DNA of 64,000 nucleotides from Acinetobacter sp. YWS30-1 (lineage in GTDB: Bacteria > Pseudomonadota > Gammaproteobacteria > Pseudomonadales > Moraxellaceae), in NCBI RefSeq assembly GCF_033558715.1, contig NZ_CP114606.1, forward strand, positions 248,001-312,000, in the 5' to 3' direction. Both the position numbers and the translations under genes were made by a program. The notes below the pieces were generated by a model. The model was not told where the DNA came from and ran no database searches. It saw only the letters and a list, made by a program, of their open reading frames with translations. This document shows positions 37,001 through 45,481 of the stretch, in pieces (position 1 is the stretch's first letter; every line of letters begins with the position of its first letter).

Positions 37001-38118
37001 TTCAGGATCGCAGTTACTGGAATCTGGAAATCCGTCGTCGTTTTAAAAATACGGCGCCACAAATCTGGCAGGAACTGAAAGAGAAATTTCATCAGGCCTT
37101 TCATATTCGTCCATTGTTACAGCAGGCATTTACCCCGGGCTATCAGACGGCCTGTGTGAATTTACAGACCCTGTTTAGTCAGGTGGCCCGTCAAGGTCAA
37201 ATGCAGCCGGAAAAATTGCAGCAGAGTATGCAAAAAGTACTCTCCAGCCTGAATTATAAAATCCTGACCGGAATTCGCCTGCATGATCAGAGTGAAGCTT
37301 ATCGTCAGGAATGGCAGCAGTTTTTCCGTTCCGCTCAAACATTCGATCACTTTGAATGGTTGAACTTCTTAGGGCAGTTTCAGCGCTATTTTACAGAACT
37401 GGATGATGAACCTTTTATCCTGTTTTTCGAACAGGAAATAGCGCAGATGACGCCTGCTGAGACAGCAGCGCAACTGGATGTAGAAGCCGTTTTTCAGCAG
37501 GCATTCGATCATTTCATTGATGAGATGACTGAGGATCTTCTACTCAATCGGGTTCATGACTGGCTCAAAGAAATTCTGGCTGCACCCCTACAGGAAGACT
37601 TCAGCCTGGAACAGTTGCAGCAAGGTGCGTATCTGTCCGAGTTTCCGTTTTATCTGTCTTTAACCGATGCACCGTTACAGATTCGTCAGATCCAGCAACT
37701 GTTTGCCGAGCATGATATTCTCATGCCTGATTTTAATGAGGCAAAATCGGCACGCTATCTGACCGGTTCTATCGATTTGGTTTATTTTGATGGCCAGCGT
37801 TATCATATTGCCGATTATAAAAGCAATTTTCTCGGGCCGGATCAGCAGCATTACACGGCCGAGGCCATCCAGCAGAATATGACCCACTCCAGTTACTGGC
37901 TGCAAGCGGCCTTATATCTGGTGGCATTGCATCGTTATCTAAGCGTGAACATGCAGGGATATGACATGCAGCAGCATCTGGGTGGGGCGACTTATCTGTA
38001 TTTGCGCGGTATGAATGGTCAGGCTGAACAAGGCGCTTATCACTGGCAGCCTGGTCTGGAATTTATTCTGAAACTGGATGAAATTCTGGGCTATTTTGAG
38101 CAGAAAAAATCAGCATAA
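34000..38118 (+). CDS. recB: RecBCD subunit RecB: 3'-5' helicase and nuclease
   Basis: A 1372-residue RecB from the ATG overlapping recC's stop (an in-frame ATG five codons earlier and another two codons later exist). UvrD-type motifs: AGTGKT (31-36), LVDEFQDTNQ, VGDPKQAIYGFRGGD, LLTIHASKGLEFK and VALTRAS. The C-terminal nuclease domain has GTFLHSIFEH, TGSIDLVYFDG and IADYKSNFLG with the metal-binding Asp/Asp-Lys, then WLQAALYLVAL. It unwinds and degrades broken DNA ends until Chi is met. recD follows after 71 bases. Confidence 0.96.
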   Translation: MTMLPNQNKKISTNPIQDMRFSGLHWIEASAGTGKTYTLSSLMVRIFLDQYYPHQVIATTFTRKATAELKNRVRLRVEETLAFIQRHQELNSVEITAKIQAESDPLFQQVLKDYGSRMDYARRRLRLVLNQLDELFVGTLDSFSQKLLREFAFESGKIERAELTEDQDLYIQQLIHDVLREWIQQQPQYMINHLYLQNLLKPVEHYTGLVRDALNFRVQYFQKVEKVEWDLTELEHCIQRLFDVHEYEIEIIREYCQNSPKYFHKSFLTRLSDVCENFMTWMAALKTKGVMSFFDPELHAILLNLCYLRRKKTDFQPTTQVFNKSCPEEEQQQILQHSLIQAIDGLCEVKEKMDAQLKQLTTYLEYHIIRSVQNRLPQTLQKQGETTFSQQIRTLAEALQGQQGQRFAQFVQARYPLILVDEFQDTNQDQDDLLAKIWRDPNRVKAGCMIMVGDPKQAIYGFRGGDMLTYNKARADVLQKQGREYTLIQNHRSVKPLVEVVDALFQRQMDFGEQVHYTLIQAGSRPHPDLIDKTLSNPYPLRWIQLGEQDVEADQVVWKIRQLLNQSEQQQLYFQQGDNVQHLKADDIAVLSFGHYALEQVKQRLQRMGIPCYKESKQSVFASPVAQDVAAVLTAIMEPFNEAKVKRALLTRLLGFNLKKLIELQEQSEGLSRYIADFDAIREMWFEKGFLTAWNYALNLFQVWTNLVASQSLDNERVVVNLRHLTEILCQQSEYYQGAQKLYHWYLRQLQSPSGKDNEKERKLSGDHGVQLLTIHASKGLEFKVVFLLGADAPFDVNKGNLNFSLSAAENVLEQSRVIAVNHKDLHEQAILQNAARNAAENHRLWYVALTRASHRVYAMLQDQSGQADSGLAFWRGQGEAAFQHALSLLEQPLASEPPRIVAKQTEAPLQMQAHPLPERQFYPRTKTSFTALSQHLPHQAILQDDLVIASERPDSAADEMNLLELEQQIASQPLDWIRLNFPKGTVAGTFLHSIFEHIDFQDRSYWNLEIRRRFKNTAPQIWQELKEKFHQAFHIRPLLQQAFTPGYQTACVNLQTLFSQVARQGQMQPEKLQQSMQKVLSSLNYKILTGIRLHDQSEAYRQEWQQFFRSAQTFDHFEWLNFLGQFQRYFTELDDEPFILFFEQEIAQMTPAETAAQLDVEAVFQQAFDHFIDEMTEDLLLNRVHDWLKEILAAPLQEDFSLEQLQQGAYLSEFPFYLSLTDAPLQIRQIQQLFAEHDILMPDFNEAKSARYLTGSIDLVYFDGQRYHIADYKSNFLGPDQQHYTAEAIQQNMTHSSYWLQAALYLVALHRYLSVNMQGYDMQQHLGGATYLYLRGMNGQAEQGAYHWQPGLEFILKLDEILGYFEQKKSA

Positions 38119-38189
38119 TTTTGATGATTTATAAAATTTTAAGAGTTTAAACAGAAGATTATCCTGTGGATAACTTTGAGGATAACTGT

Positions 38190-39962
38190 GTGGAAAATGA
38201 GCAAATTCACGTGTCTCAGCAATCAGCCCATTTAATGGCCTGGATTGACTATCTATGTCAGCCACCGTTCAGTTCGGCGACCTTTGATGCTGCCGCAAAA
38301 TTGCTGATTCAGCAGCTCCTTGAAGCGATGCAGGAGGGCAATAGTTGTATTCCGGCTAGTGCCGAGCAAACAGCTCTATTGCATCATTTGGTACTGGATC
38401 GTAACCAGCAGGCTCAAGGCATTGCACCTTTTATTTTTGAAAACCAGCAATTGTATTTATACCGCTACTGGCAGCTGGAACAAGCGGTCGCCGCCCAGAT
38501 CGCCCGGATTAAGGCACAAGCTGTCACGCCGGTTGAATTAAGTGAGCGTGATCGTAACCTCCTGACAGATCCACAGCAAAAGCAAGCGCTGGAAATGGTC
38601 GCCAAGCAGGGGCTGAATATTATTACCGGTGGGCCAGGAACTGGTAAAACCTACACCTTGGCACATATTATTGCGGTGCTACATGAAGCCCTACCCAATA
38701 TCCGGATTGCGATGGCTGCTCCGACGGGTAAAGCTGCGCAGCGAATGCAAGAAGCCTTGCAGAAAGCTTTATATAGTGAAAAGTTACACGCTTTTGAACT
38801 GGAGGCTTTAAAGCAGGTTCAACCCGTTACTTTGCACCGCTTACTGGGCTTGGGCCGGTTGGGACGCCCACGGTTTCATGCCAAGCAGCCTTTACCCTAT
38901 GATGTGATCGTGGTTGATGAAGCATCCATGTTGGACTTAAGCCTGTCACAGATGCTTCTTGCTGCAGTGCCAGATTCAGCCCGCTTAATTTTATTAGGCG
39001 ATGCAGATCAGCTGGCCTCGGTGGATGTCGGCACTGTACTGGCAGATTTACAGCAGACTTCTGTTTTGGCGGATAACCGAGTGAATTTAATCACGACGCG
39101 CCGTTTTGCTTCAGGCGCCCGGATTGGAGCGATGGCACACTTTATCCAGCAGGAGCATGTTCCAGCATCAGTTTTAAACCAGTTTGAACAACAAGTAGTT
39201 ACTGCGAGTGAGCTGCAAGCAATTGCACTGGACCAAGTGGAAATTGACCAGCTGCAACTGCAATATTTGCCAGAAATAAACCCAACTACAGGTCTACAGT
39301 TAGACCAATATTATGATCAACTGATGTATGGCTATCAGGGTTATGCAGACGCGATCAAGCTGGCTCAGGATCAGGCTGATTTTGATCAATATGTGCAGCA
39401 GGCAATTCAGTACTTTGATGGTTACCGGATTCTCACCGCAATCCGGCATGGTGATCTGGGCTTGAATAAAATCAATCAGCAGATTGAACAGCGTTTTCTG
39501 GCCAGTGTAGGCAAGTTAAAACAGGGCGACTGGTATACCGGTCGACCAGTGATGATGACTTATAACGATTATCAGCTGGGTCTGTCCAATGGTGATATTG
39601 GCATCTGTTTCTGGAGAGAACAAGAAGGACAGTCACAATTTGAAGTGTATTTCCCGAGCTTAGAAAAATGGGTGCTGGCGACCCGCTTACCGAAAAGTAT
39701 CGAAACGGCATTTGCTTTGACGATTCATAAATCGCAAGGTTCAGAATTTACTCATACGGCTGTAGTACTCGATCAACAGGCCAAAAATTTGCTGAGTAAG
39801 GAACTGATTTATACAGCGATTACCCGGGCCAAAAAAGTTGTGAGCTTGCTGGTAGATCGCGACGCGTTTACACAAGCGCTATGCGTCAGAACCACACGAA
39901 AGAGTGGCTTAAGCGAAAAAATACTTGAACAATGCAACAATCTATTGGCAAAAAATAAATAA
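38190..39962 (+). CDS. recD: RecBCD subunit RecD: 5'-3' helicase
   Basis: A 590-residue superfamily 1B helicase. Walker A GGPGTGKTYTLAHI is near residue 145, Walker B is VVDEASMLDLSL, the switch segment is LLGDADQLASVD, and a C-terminal UvrD-like motif is ALTIHKSQGSEFTH with YTAITRAKKVV. The GTG at 38190 is chosen because GAGGA lies six bases upstream; an in-frame GTG eight codons earlier is an alternative. It is the fast helicase and regulates the nuclease of RecBCD. The last gene of recC-recB-recD. Confidence 0.94.
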   Translation: MENEQIHVSQQSAHLMAWIDYLCQPPFSSATFDAAAKLLIQQLLEAMQEGNSCIPASAEQTALLHHLVLDRNQQAQGIAPFIFENQQLYLYRYWQLEQAVAAQIARIKAQAVTPVELSERDRNLLTDPQQKQALEMVAKQGLNIITGGPGTGKTYTLAHIIAVLHEALPNIRIAMAAPTGKAAQRMQEALQKALYSEKLHAFELEALKQVQPVTLHRLLGLGRLGRPRFHAKQPLPYDVIVVDEASMLDLSLSQMLLAAVPDSARLILLGDADQLASVDVGTVLADLQQTSVLADNRVNLITTRRFASGARIGAMAHFIQQEHVPASVLNQFEQQVVTASELQAIALDQVEIDQLQLQYLPEINPTTGLQLDQYYDQLMYGYQGYADAIKLAQDQADFDQYVQQAIQYFDGYRILTAIRHGDLGLNKINQQIEQRFLASVGKLKQGDWYTGRPVMMTYNDYQLGLSNGDIGICFWREQEGQSQFEVYFPSLEKWVLATRLPKSIETAFALTIHKSQGSEFTHTAVVLDQQAKNLLSKELIYTAITRAKKVVSLLVDRDAFTQALCVRTTRKSGLSEKILEQCNNLLAKNK

Positions 39963-40009
39963 CTGTTGTAGGTAAATGCTTACATGGATTCAGGAAATTG
40001 GCGCATGGA

Positions 40010-40190
40010 GCTTTTACTCGGTTTTTGAGAAGATTGGTCACACAAAAGAACTCAACACGGAAAGTTGGGTATAAATCGCATAATAAGAACAAGAATGTCA
40101 CCAGACAGCGAACTTACAGTGAAGTAAGTGAAAGAGGAAACTTACAGCCGCTAAGCCTTGTAGTTTTGGGAGAGACTACAAGGCTTTTTT
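40010..40190 (+). ncRNA. Candidate small RNA ending in a strong terminator
   Basis: A ~180-base stretch ends in a perfect 12-bp terminator stem with a T-run, about 190 bases after the recD stop. It has several GGA-containing segments (AGGAAA, TGGAGC, CGGAAA, GGGAGA) that could be CsrA/RsmA sites, and a hairpin CTTAC/GTAAG. It may equally be the 3' UTR of recD. No promoter was found by eye. Confidence 0.25.
40153..40190 (+). terminator. Very strong terminator in recD-rpsO gap
   Basis: Stem AAGCCTTGTAGT/ACTACAAGGCTT, 12 bp with no mismatch, ten-base loop, T6 tail. Confidence 0.9.
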
Positions 40191-40269
40191 ATATCTGCCG
40201 TTAATGGAATTTTGCCGTAATCTTATAGTTCAATTAAGTTGGCAGAATAAGTAAATTTAAGTAAATAGT

Positions 40270-40530
40270 GTAATTAAAAGATATATAAGTGTAATATTTT
40301 GCAAATTTCGATGACAATTTTGTACGCAATGGCTTACAGCGAGTGAGGATAAATGCCTCTATGAGCATTTCGACAATATGGCAAAATCTACCACACAAGG
40401 AAGTTATTTTTAGCCAGGAAGATTTGAAAATAATAAAGCGTAAAACGCACTAAAAAAAAACAATAAATAAAAAATGATAATAGAAGAAACTACAGCGCGA
40501 AAAAGCCCGAGTTTACTCGGGCTTTTTTTT
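40270..40530 (+). ncRNA. Second candidate small RNA before rpsO
   Basis: About 260 bases without an open frame lie between two terminators and end in a strong GC-rich hairpin with T8. The transcript start is unknown and no family was recognised; the case rests on the orphan terminator alone. Confidence 0.22.
40502..40530 (+). terminator. Orphan terminator upstream of rpsO
   Basis: Stem AAAGCCCGAG/CTCGGGCTTT with TTTA loop and a run of T. Confidence 0.9.
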
Positions 40531-40734
40531 ATCATTTATTTCTAAGCGCGACCAGAAATATTTTAAATATAAAAAGATCAGTTAATTTCTGCAGTTATCT
40601 AAACAGCTATTCGTAAGCCAGATCAAGTCCAATTCCTGAAATTATGTGTAAATTGAACCATATGGGATTTCTTCATATCAGTAAATAAGCAAAGACATCT
40701 GGCAGCTAAAACTATCAAAATTCATGATCTATTT

Positions 40735-40763
40735 TTGCAATCTGACGCAATTTCCCTTAAAAT
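40735..40763 (+). promoter_or_regulatory. Candidate sigma-70 promoter of rpsO
   Basis: TTGCAA, exactly 17 bases, TAAAAT. Predicted transcription start near 40770 gives a leader of about 90 bases. Confidence 0.65.
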
Positions 40764-40857
40764 ATGCAACTTGCTGTAGTGATGCACGGCAGTCAATGTA
40801 TTGAATTCTCATTACTTTGATTTTTATCAAGATATATAAGCATCTCGGAGAAATCGA

Positions 40858-41127
40858 ATGGCTTTAACAAACGCAGATCGCGCAGAGATCATTGCTAAAT
40901 TCGCTCGCGCTGAAAACGACACTGGTTCACCAGAAGTTCAAGTAGCTCTTTTAACTGCTCAAATCAATGACTTACAAGGTCACTTCAAAGAGCACAAACA
41001 CGACCACCATAGCCGTCGCGGTCTGATCCGTATGGTTAACCAACGTCGTAAGCTTCTTGACTACCTAAATGGTAAAGACCACGGTCGTTATGTTGCATTG
41101 ATCGGTGCTTTAGGTTTACGTCGTTAA
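40858..41127 (+). CDS. rpsO: 30S ribosomal protein S15
   Basis: An 89-residue S15, of exactly normal length. Diagnostic segments are [34 protein letters not shown] and [16 protein letters not shown]. It binds 16S rRNA early in small-subunit assembly and, in enterics, autoregulates its own mRNA. GGAG is eight bases before the ATG. pnp follows, as in many proteobacteria. Confidence 0.98.
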   Translation: MALTNADRAEIIAKFARAENDTGSPEVQVALLTAQINDLQGHFKEHKHDHHSRRGLIRMVNQRRKLLDYLNGKDHGRYVALIGALGLRR

Positions 41128-41218
41128 TTCGATTTAAACTTTATTTTCGGGTTTATTGCATGCCTTATGCTTTATTGCTGAAAACTAAAGTCGGTTTAGC
41201 CTTTGGCTAGATCAGGGG

Positions 41219-41240
41219 AAGGGGCGAATGTTCGCTCCTT
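41219..41240 (+). promoter_or_regulatory. Stem-loop between rpsO and pnp
   Basis: Stem AAGGGGCG/CGCTCCTT (one G-T pair) followed by CTTTG. It may attenuate rpsO read-through or be the RNase III-type leader structure through which PNPase regulates itself in enterics; the latter is by analogy only. Confidence 0.5.
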
Positions 41241-41370
41241 CTTTGTGTTTAAAAATAGTGTTTATTTCTGGTGAGGTCGGCTTCTAAGCTTTGTCATTTA
41301 CCCGTCCATTTGGATGTGAATGCCAAACCTTAGGGGTCTCCACTAGAATAAAATCAGGAAAAAATAAAAC

Positions 41371-43464
41371 ATGTCGATGTTTAATATTGTTCGTAAAGAA
41401 TTCCAATTTGGCCAACATCAGGTTGTCCTAGAAACAGGTCGTGTTGCGCGTCAGGCCAATACCGTATTGATTATTATGGGCGGCGTAACTGTATTAGTTG
41501 CTGTTGTTGCTCAACCAACTGCTAAAGCAGGTCAAGACTTTTTCCCACTGACTGTTAACTATCAAGAAAAACAATACGCAGCTGGCCGTATTCCTGGTGG
41601 TTACGGTAAACGTGAAGGCCGTGCATCTGAAGCTGAAACGCTGATTTCACGTCTGATCGACCGTCCAATCCGTCCATTGTTCCCAGAAGGTTACTATAAC
41701 GAAATCCAGGTGACTGCGACTGTTGTGTCTTCTGACAAGACTATGGAAGCTGACATTGCAGCAATGCTGGGTACTTCTGCAGCACTTGCGATCGCAGGTA
41801 CACCATTCCGTGGTCCAATCGGTGCGGCACGTGTGGGTCTGATCAACGGTGAATACGTTCTAAACCCAAGCTTTGAACAATTGAAAGAAAGTGATCTTGA
41901 TCTTGTCGTTGCAGGTACGGAATCTGCAGTACTGATGGTTGAATCAGAAGCGAAAGAACTTTCAGAAGACCAAATGCTGGGTGCAGTATTGTTCGGTCAT
42001 GATGAAATGCAAATCGCGATCCAAGCAATCAAAGAATTCGCGACCGCAGCTGGTGCGAAAGAATCAACTTGGGTTGCTCCTGAGAAAAACGAAGACCTTC
42101 GTGCAAAACTGAAAGAAGCATTCGAAGCGAAAATCTCTGAAGCATATACCATTGCGGTGAAACAAGACCGTTATGCAGCACTTGATGCACTTCAAGCAGA
42201 AGCGCTAGCTCAGTTCGTTCCAGAAGGTGACGAAACTGGTCTTGCTGATGACGTAAACGAATTATTTGAAGATCTTAAATACCGTACCGTACGTGACAAC
42301 ATCCTGTCTGGTAAACCGCGTATTGACGGTCGTGATACTAAAACTGTTCGTGCCCTTGATGTACAGGTTGGCGTATTAGACCGTGCTCACGGTTCTGCAT
42401 TATTCACACGTGGTGAAACTCAGGCATTGGTCACTACTACTCTGGGTAATACTCGTGATGCGTTGATGGTAGATACCTTGGCTGGTACTAAAACTGACAA
42501 CTTCATGCTTCACTACAACTTCCCTGCATATTCTGTAGGTGAAACAGGTCGTGAGTCTGGTCCTAAACGTCGTGAAATCGGTCATGGCCGTCTGGCTCGT
42601 CGTGGTGTTCAAGCCGTGCTTCCAGCAGCTGACCGCTTCCCGTACGTGATCCGTATCGTATCTGACATCACTGAATCTAATGGTTCATCTTCAATGGCGT
42701 CTGTATGTGGTGCTTCTCTATCATTGATGGATGCCGGTGTTCCACTTAAAGCACCAGTTGCGGGTATCGCAATGGGTCTAGTGAAAGAAGGCGAACGTTT
42801 CGCAGTTCTTTCTGACATCTTGGGTGACGAAGACCATCTTGGTGATATGGACTTTAAAGTAGCGGGTTCTGCTAACGGTATTACTGCACTACAAATGGAC
42901 ATCAAGATCGAAGGTATTACTGAAGAGATCATGGAAGTTGCATTGAACCAGGCTTATGCAGGTCGTATGCACATTCTGAACGCAATGAATCAAGTGATTT
43001 CACGTGCTCGTCCAGAAATCTCTATGCACGCGCCGACTTTCCAAGTGATCAACATCAACCCTGACAAGATCCGTGACGTGATTGGTAAAGGTGGTGCGAC
43101 TATCCGTCAAATCACTGAAGAAACTAAAGCTGCGATTGACATCGAAGATAACGGTACAGTACGCGTATTTGGTGAAACTAAAGCTGCTGCACAGGCTGCG
43201 ATTGCAAAAATCCAGGCACTGACTGCTGAAGTTGAGCCAGGCACAATCTACACAGGTAAAGTGATTCGTATCGTTGAATTCGGTGCATTCGTGAACATCC
43301 TGCCAGGTACTGACGGTCTGCTTCATATTTCTCAAATCTCTAACGAACGTATTGCCAACGTGGCTGACGTATTGAAAGAAGGTCAGGAAGTGAAAGTACA
43401 AGTTGCTGACGTTGACAACCGTGGTCGTATTAAATTGACCATGAAAGACATCGAACAAGCATAA
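41371..43464 (+). CDS. pnp: Polyribonucleotide nucleotidyltransferase (PNPase)
   Basis: A 697-residue PNPase: first RNase PH domain ([20 protein letters not shown]), helical linker, second RNase PH domain ([44 protein letters not shown]), KH domain ([20 protein letters not shown]) and S1 domain ([21 protein letters not shown]). It degrades RNA 3'-5' phosphorolytically and is part of the degradosome in many bacteria. A long leader with a stem-loop precedes it. AGGA lies upstream of the ATG. A terminator follows. Confidence 0.98.
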   Translation: MSMFNIVRKEFQFGQHQVVLETGRVARQANTVLIIMGGVTVLVAVVAQPTAKAGQDFFPLTVNYQEKQYAAGRIPGGYGKREGRASEAETLISRLIDRPIRPLFPEGYYNEIQVTATVVSSDKTMEADIAAMLGTSAALAIAGTPFRGPIGAARVGLINGEYVLNPSFEQLKESDLDLVVAGTESAVLMVESEAKELSEDQMLGAVLFGHDEMQIAIQAIKEFATAAGAKESTWVAPEKNEDLRAKLKEAFEAKISEAYTIAVKQDRYAALDALQAEALAQFVPEGDETGLADDVNELFEDLKYRTVRDNILSGKPRIDGRDTKTVRALDVQVGVLDRAHGSALFTRGETQALVTTTLGNTRDALMVDTLAGTKTDNFMLHYNFPAYSVGETGRESGPKRREIGHGRLARRGVQAVLPAADRFPYVIRIVSDITESNGSSSMASVCGASLSLMDAGVPLKAPVAGIAMGLVKEGERFAVLSDILGDEDHLGDMDFKVAGSANGITALQMDIKIEGITEEIMEVALNQAYAGRMHILNAMNQVISRARPEISMHAPTFQVININPDKIRDVIGKGGATIRQITEETKAAIDIEDNGTVRVFGETKAAAQAAIAKIQALTAEVEPGTIYTGKVIRIVEFGAFVNILPGTDGLLHISQISNERIANVADVLKEGQEVKVQVADVDNRGRIKLTMKDIEQA

Positions 43465-43485
43465 TTCGATTACTTTTAAGCCTGA

Positions 43486-43512
43486 AAAAGCCTGCATCAT
43501 GCGGGCTTTTTT
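43486..43512 (+). terminator. Terminator after pnp
   Basis: Stem AAAGCCTGCAT/ATGCGGGCTTT (one G-T pair), T-run. Confidence 0.85.
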
Positions 43513-43625
43513 ATTTGGACAGATTCTTTATTTAAGAACCGAAATCATTTAATAATCACATTGTAGATAAAACGGATGATTAAACCTTATATTGAAACAT
43601 TCTTGGTTGAGAAAGCTGTTCTCAT

Positions 43626-43853
43626 TTAGGTAAGCGGATCGGCTTCAGAGTTTTTCAGCATGCGATAAATCTCGTCTTTCAGTTTTAGTTTTTTGCGTTT
43701 AATCGCATCGATATCATCATTGATATGATTGACTGGATCGAGTTCAAGCTGACTAATCTGTTTGTCCAATTCACTATGTTCCTCAAACAGTCGGGCAAAG
43801 TACGGATTTTCCTCACGTAATTGCACAATTAAATCACGGTATTCTGGGAACAT
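43626..43853 (-). CDS. YdcH/DUF465-family small protein
   Basis: A 75-residue helical protein beginning MFPEYRDLIVQLREENPYF, the invariant start of the YdcH (DUF465) family, followed by a coiled-coil KRKKLKLKDEIYRML. The M of MFPEY is chosen as start by family comparison; an in-frame ATG 12 codons and a GTG 17 codons upstream are possible, and no strong ribosome-binding site distinguishes them. Function unknown. Confidence 0.75.
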   Translation of the reverse strand: MFPEYRDLIVQLREENPYFARLFEEHSELDKQISQLELDPVNHINDDIDAIKRKKLKLKDEIYRMLKNSEADPLT

Positions 43854-43932
43854 ATATTTGATCTTTTTATTGCAGTCTTTGGTTTTCATAGGGATATTTA
43901 TCACTCAAAAAATAAAAGAAAAAAGCAAAATA

Positions 43933-43982
43933 TGCCCTAGTCCGCATTGATCTAACTCATGCAGACCGGACATTAAAGGGCA
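43933..43982 (-). terminator. Terminator-like structure after the cbpM-like gene
   Basis: Read on the minus strand: TGCCCT/AGGGCA outer arms, GTCCG/CGGAC middle arms and GCAT/ATGC inner arms, then TATTTTG. Multi-tiered stem immediately after the stop codon. Confidence 0.5.
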
Positions 43983-44312
43983 TTACTTGAAATGCAGATG
44001 TTTCACCTCACGACGTAATTCCTGCACTTCATCAATGAGATCCAGCATCATGGCAACGGCACTAAAGGAAGCATCAAAATCACGCTGCAAACGGTAAGCC
44101 CGCTGTGCTCGAGTAATATCTTCCCCGAGGAAGGTACCAGGATGCGTTTTAGAACGGTTCGGCAAAATTCCATGTTCAATGAGTTGCATCACCCATTCCG
44201 GACTTTGGCCACATGCTTCAGAAAAGTGGAACAAATCAAAGGTACGATCATCCATGATTTCAGAGGGGATATAACCGTTGGAAAAGTTTTCTCTATATTG
44301 AATTGTAGTCAT
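43983..44312 (-). CDS. CbpM-like chaperone modulator (MerR-like helical protein)
   Basis: A 109-residue protein with the CbpM pattern: FDLFHFSEACGQSPEWVMQLIEHGIL, then ITRAQRAYRLQRDFDASFSAVAMML and LIDEVQELRREV (each quoted in part). CbpM binds and inhibits the DnaJ-like co-chaperone CbpA. The ATG at 44312 is supported by GGAG seven bases upstream. No cbpA/DnaJ gene is adjacent, which is unusual because the two normally form an operon. Confidence 0.7.
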   Translation of the reverse strand: MTTIQYRENFSNGYIPSEIMDDRTFDLFHFSEACGQSPEWVMQLIEHGILPNRSKTHPGTFLGEDITRAQRAYRLQRDFDASFSAVAMMLDLIDEVQELRREVKHLHFK

Positions 44313-44323
44313 AGCTCTACTCC

Positions 44324-44692
44324 TTAAACAGCCAGGCTTGAGACATTCAGAAAGGAAGGTCGTCCTGAAGTAGGGGAATGCCATAATATTTTATGGCCGC
44401 TGCGCTGTGCCCTAACGGTATGGGATGCTAGTTGAACCAGCACCCTGCCTAGAAGAGGAACTCCTATCCTGTGGAAATCCTGCTTGAACCTGAACAGCTC
44501 AGTCTGAGCAGGGAAACAAAGATCTAGGCGGGCATCTGTTTTTATAGTTTTATCTGTCATTTGCAAACCATCCGCTGTTTGCAACACACATTTACCCATG
44601 CCTATCAATTGAGGAATACTTGTTGCATGGATACTCCGTTCCAGAGGTTCCAGAGTCCGTAGCAGATTGAATTGCAGCTGAAGATAGATCAT
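44324..44692 (-). CDS. Possible 122-residue protein upstream of cbpM-like gene
   Basis: An open frame of 122 codons ends with TAA directly before the cbpM-like ribosome-binding site (11-base gap), an operon-like spacing. However, it lacks a good ribosome-binding site, uses rare codons (AGG, ATA) freely and resembles no family known to me. It does not look like CbpA. It may be a real orphan, a decayed gene or chance. Confidence 0.3.
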   Translation of the reverse strand: MIYLQLQFNLLRTLEPLERSIHATSIPQLIGMGKCVLQTADGLQMTDKTIKTDARLDLCFPAQTELFRFKQDFHRIGVPLLGRVLVQLASHTVRAQRSGHKILWHSPTSGRPSFLNVSSLAV

Positions 44693-44789
44693 TGTGTGAA
44701 TAAAAAATAACCGTCTTCAATTCATTATTATGAGTTTGGGCTAAGGGAAACAGTTTTTATTTGTACTTAATTGTTTCAAATCATAACCA

Positions 44790-44814
44790 TTAAAAAAGCC
44801 CCTGAAACAGGGGC
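44790..44814 (-). terminator. Terminator of first DUF2147 gene
   Basis: Stem GCCCCTG/CAGGGGC with AAA loop; T-run on the minus strand. Confidence 0.85.
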
Positions 44815-44832
44815 ATGGAAAACTGACAAAAA

Positions 44833-45294
44833 TTAGTATTTTATCCAGGTAACACTGCGTCCGATAACCGAAACGCCTACATAACCACGCAGGGTCAGGC
44901 GTTTGCCATTGGCGCTTAAACGTGCTTTACCTTTGTAAACTTTACCGCTGATTGGATCAAGTATCTTGCCATCATGGAATTCGTGAGGTTTTTTGGGGTC
45001 TGCCTTAAAATCCCAGATAAATGGCAAGCCAATAAATGGTTTATTCTTAAGCTGTCCTGGGCATTTGCTACAGATTCCCAGTTTTTCTGCACCTGGCAGG
45101 CTACGGGTTTCTACGATAATTCCCTCATAGCTGCCATCTGGTTTTTTACGGATTTCGACATCAGCACGAGAATAACCGGATTGATCATCGATAGTCTTCC
45201 ATTTCCCCAGTAGTGGATCTTCAGAAGCAAAGCTTAAACCTGCTGCTGTTGCCAATGTGATCCCCATCATTAAGCGACTTAAAATTTTCTTCAT
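44833..45294 (-). CDS. DUF2147 protein, paralogue 1
   Basis: A 153-residue exported protein with a signal peptide (ILSRLMMGITLATAAGLSFA). The DUF2147 domain reads DPLLGKWKTIDDQSGYSRADVEI, then GKILDPISGKVYKGKARLS and TLRGYVGVSVIGRSVTWIK. A CSKC pair near residue 75 is shared with the neighbours. The start at 45294 has AGG upstream; a start six codons earlier is possible. It is the downstream member of a run of three paralogues on the minus strand. Role unknown; periplasmic. Confidence 0.82.
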   Translation of the reverse strand: MKKILSRLMMGITLATAAGLSFASEDPLLGKWKTIDDQSGYSRADVEIRKKPDGSYEGIIVETRSLPGAEKLGICSKCPGQLKNKPFIGLPFIWDFKADPKKPHEFHDGKILDPISGKVYKGKARLSANGKRLTLRGYVGVSVIGRSVTWIKY

Positions 45295-45439
45295 AACATG
45301 CCTGTTGATCAATGATTATTCGTATTAGATTTATTACTCTAATTTATTCATAAAATGTAACAAAATCAATAGCACAAAGTGTGATAAGATTGGCATAAGA
45401 TTAATAGATTCATGTGAATTATCACATGACCTAAAATAA

Positions 45440-45460
45440 AAAAGCTCCTAAGGAGCTTTT
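45440..45460. terminator. Terminator of second DUF2147 gene
   Basis: Stem AAAGCTCC/GGAGCTTT with TAA loop; bidirectional. Confidence 0.8.
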
Positions 45461-45481
45461 CTTAATAATCTGAATTCGAAA

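Larger units (their letters stand above)
39963..40857. other. 895-base intergenic region recD-rpsO
   Basis: No convincing protein gene. It contains two strong Rho-independent terminators (40153-40190 and 40502-40530), neither directly behind a coding sequence except by read-through of recD for the first. Two small-RNA candidates are listed separately. The last part holds the rpsO promoter. Confidence 0.6.

Noticed and set aside
40010..40190. Possible RNase P RNA, tmRNA, SRP RNA or 6S RNA
   Set aside because: None of the conserved core sequences I can recall was seen; kept only as an unnamed small-RNA candidate.
39886..40204. Short frames (68 and 71 codons) on both strands after recD
   Set aside because: They overlap each other and a strong terminator, and their composition looks non-coding.
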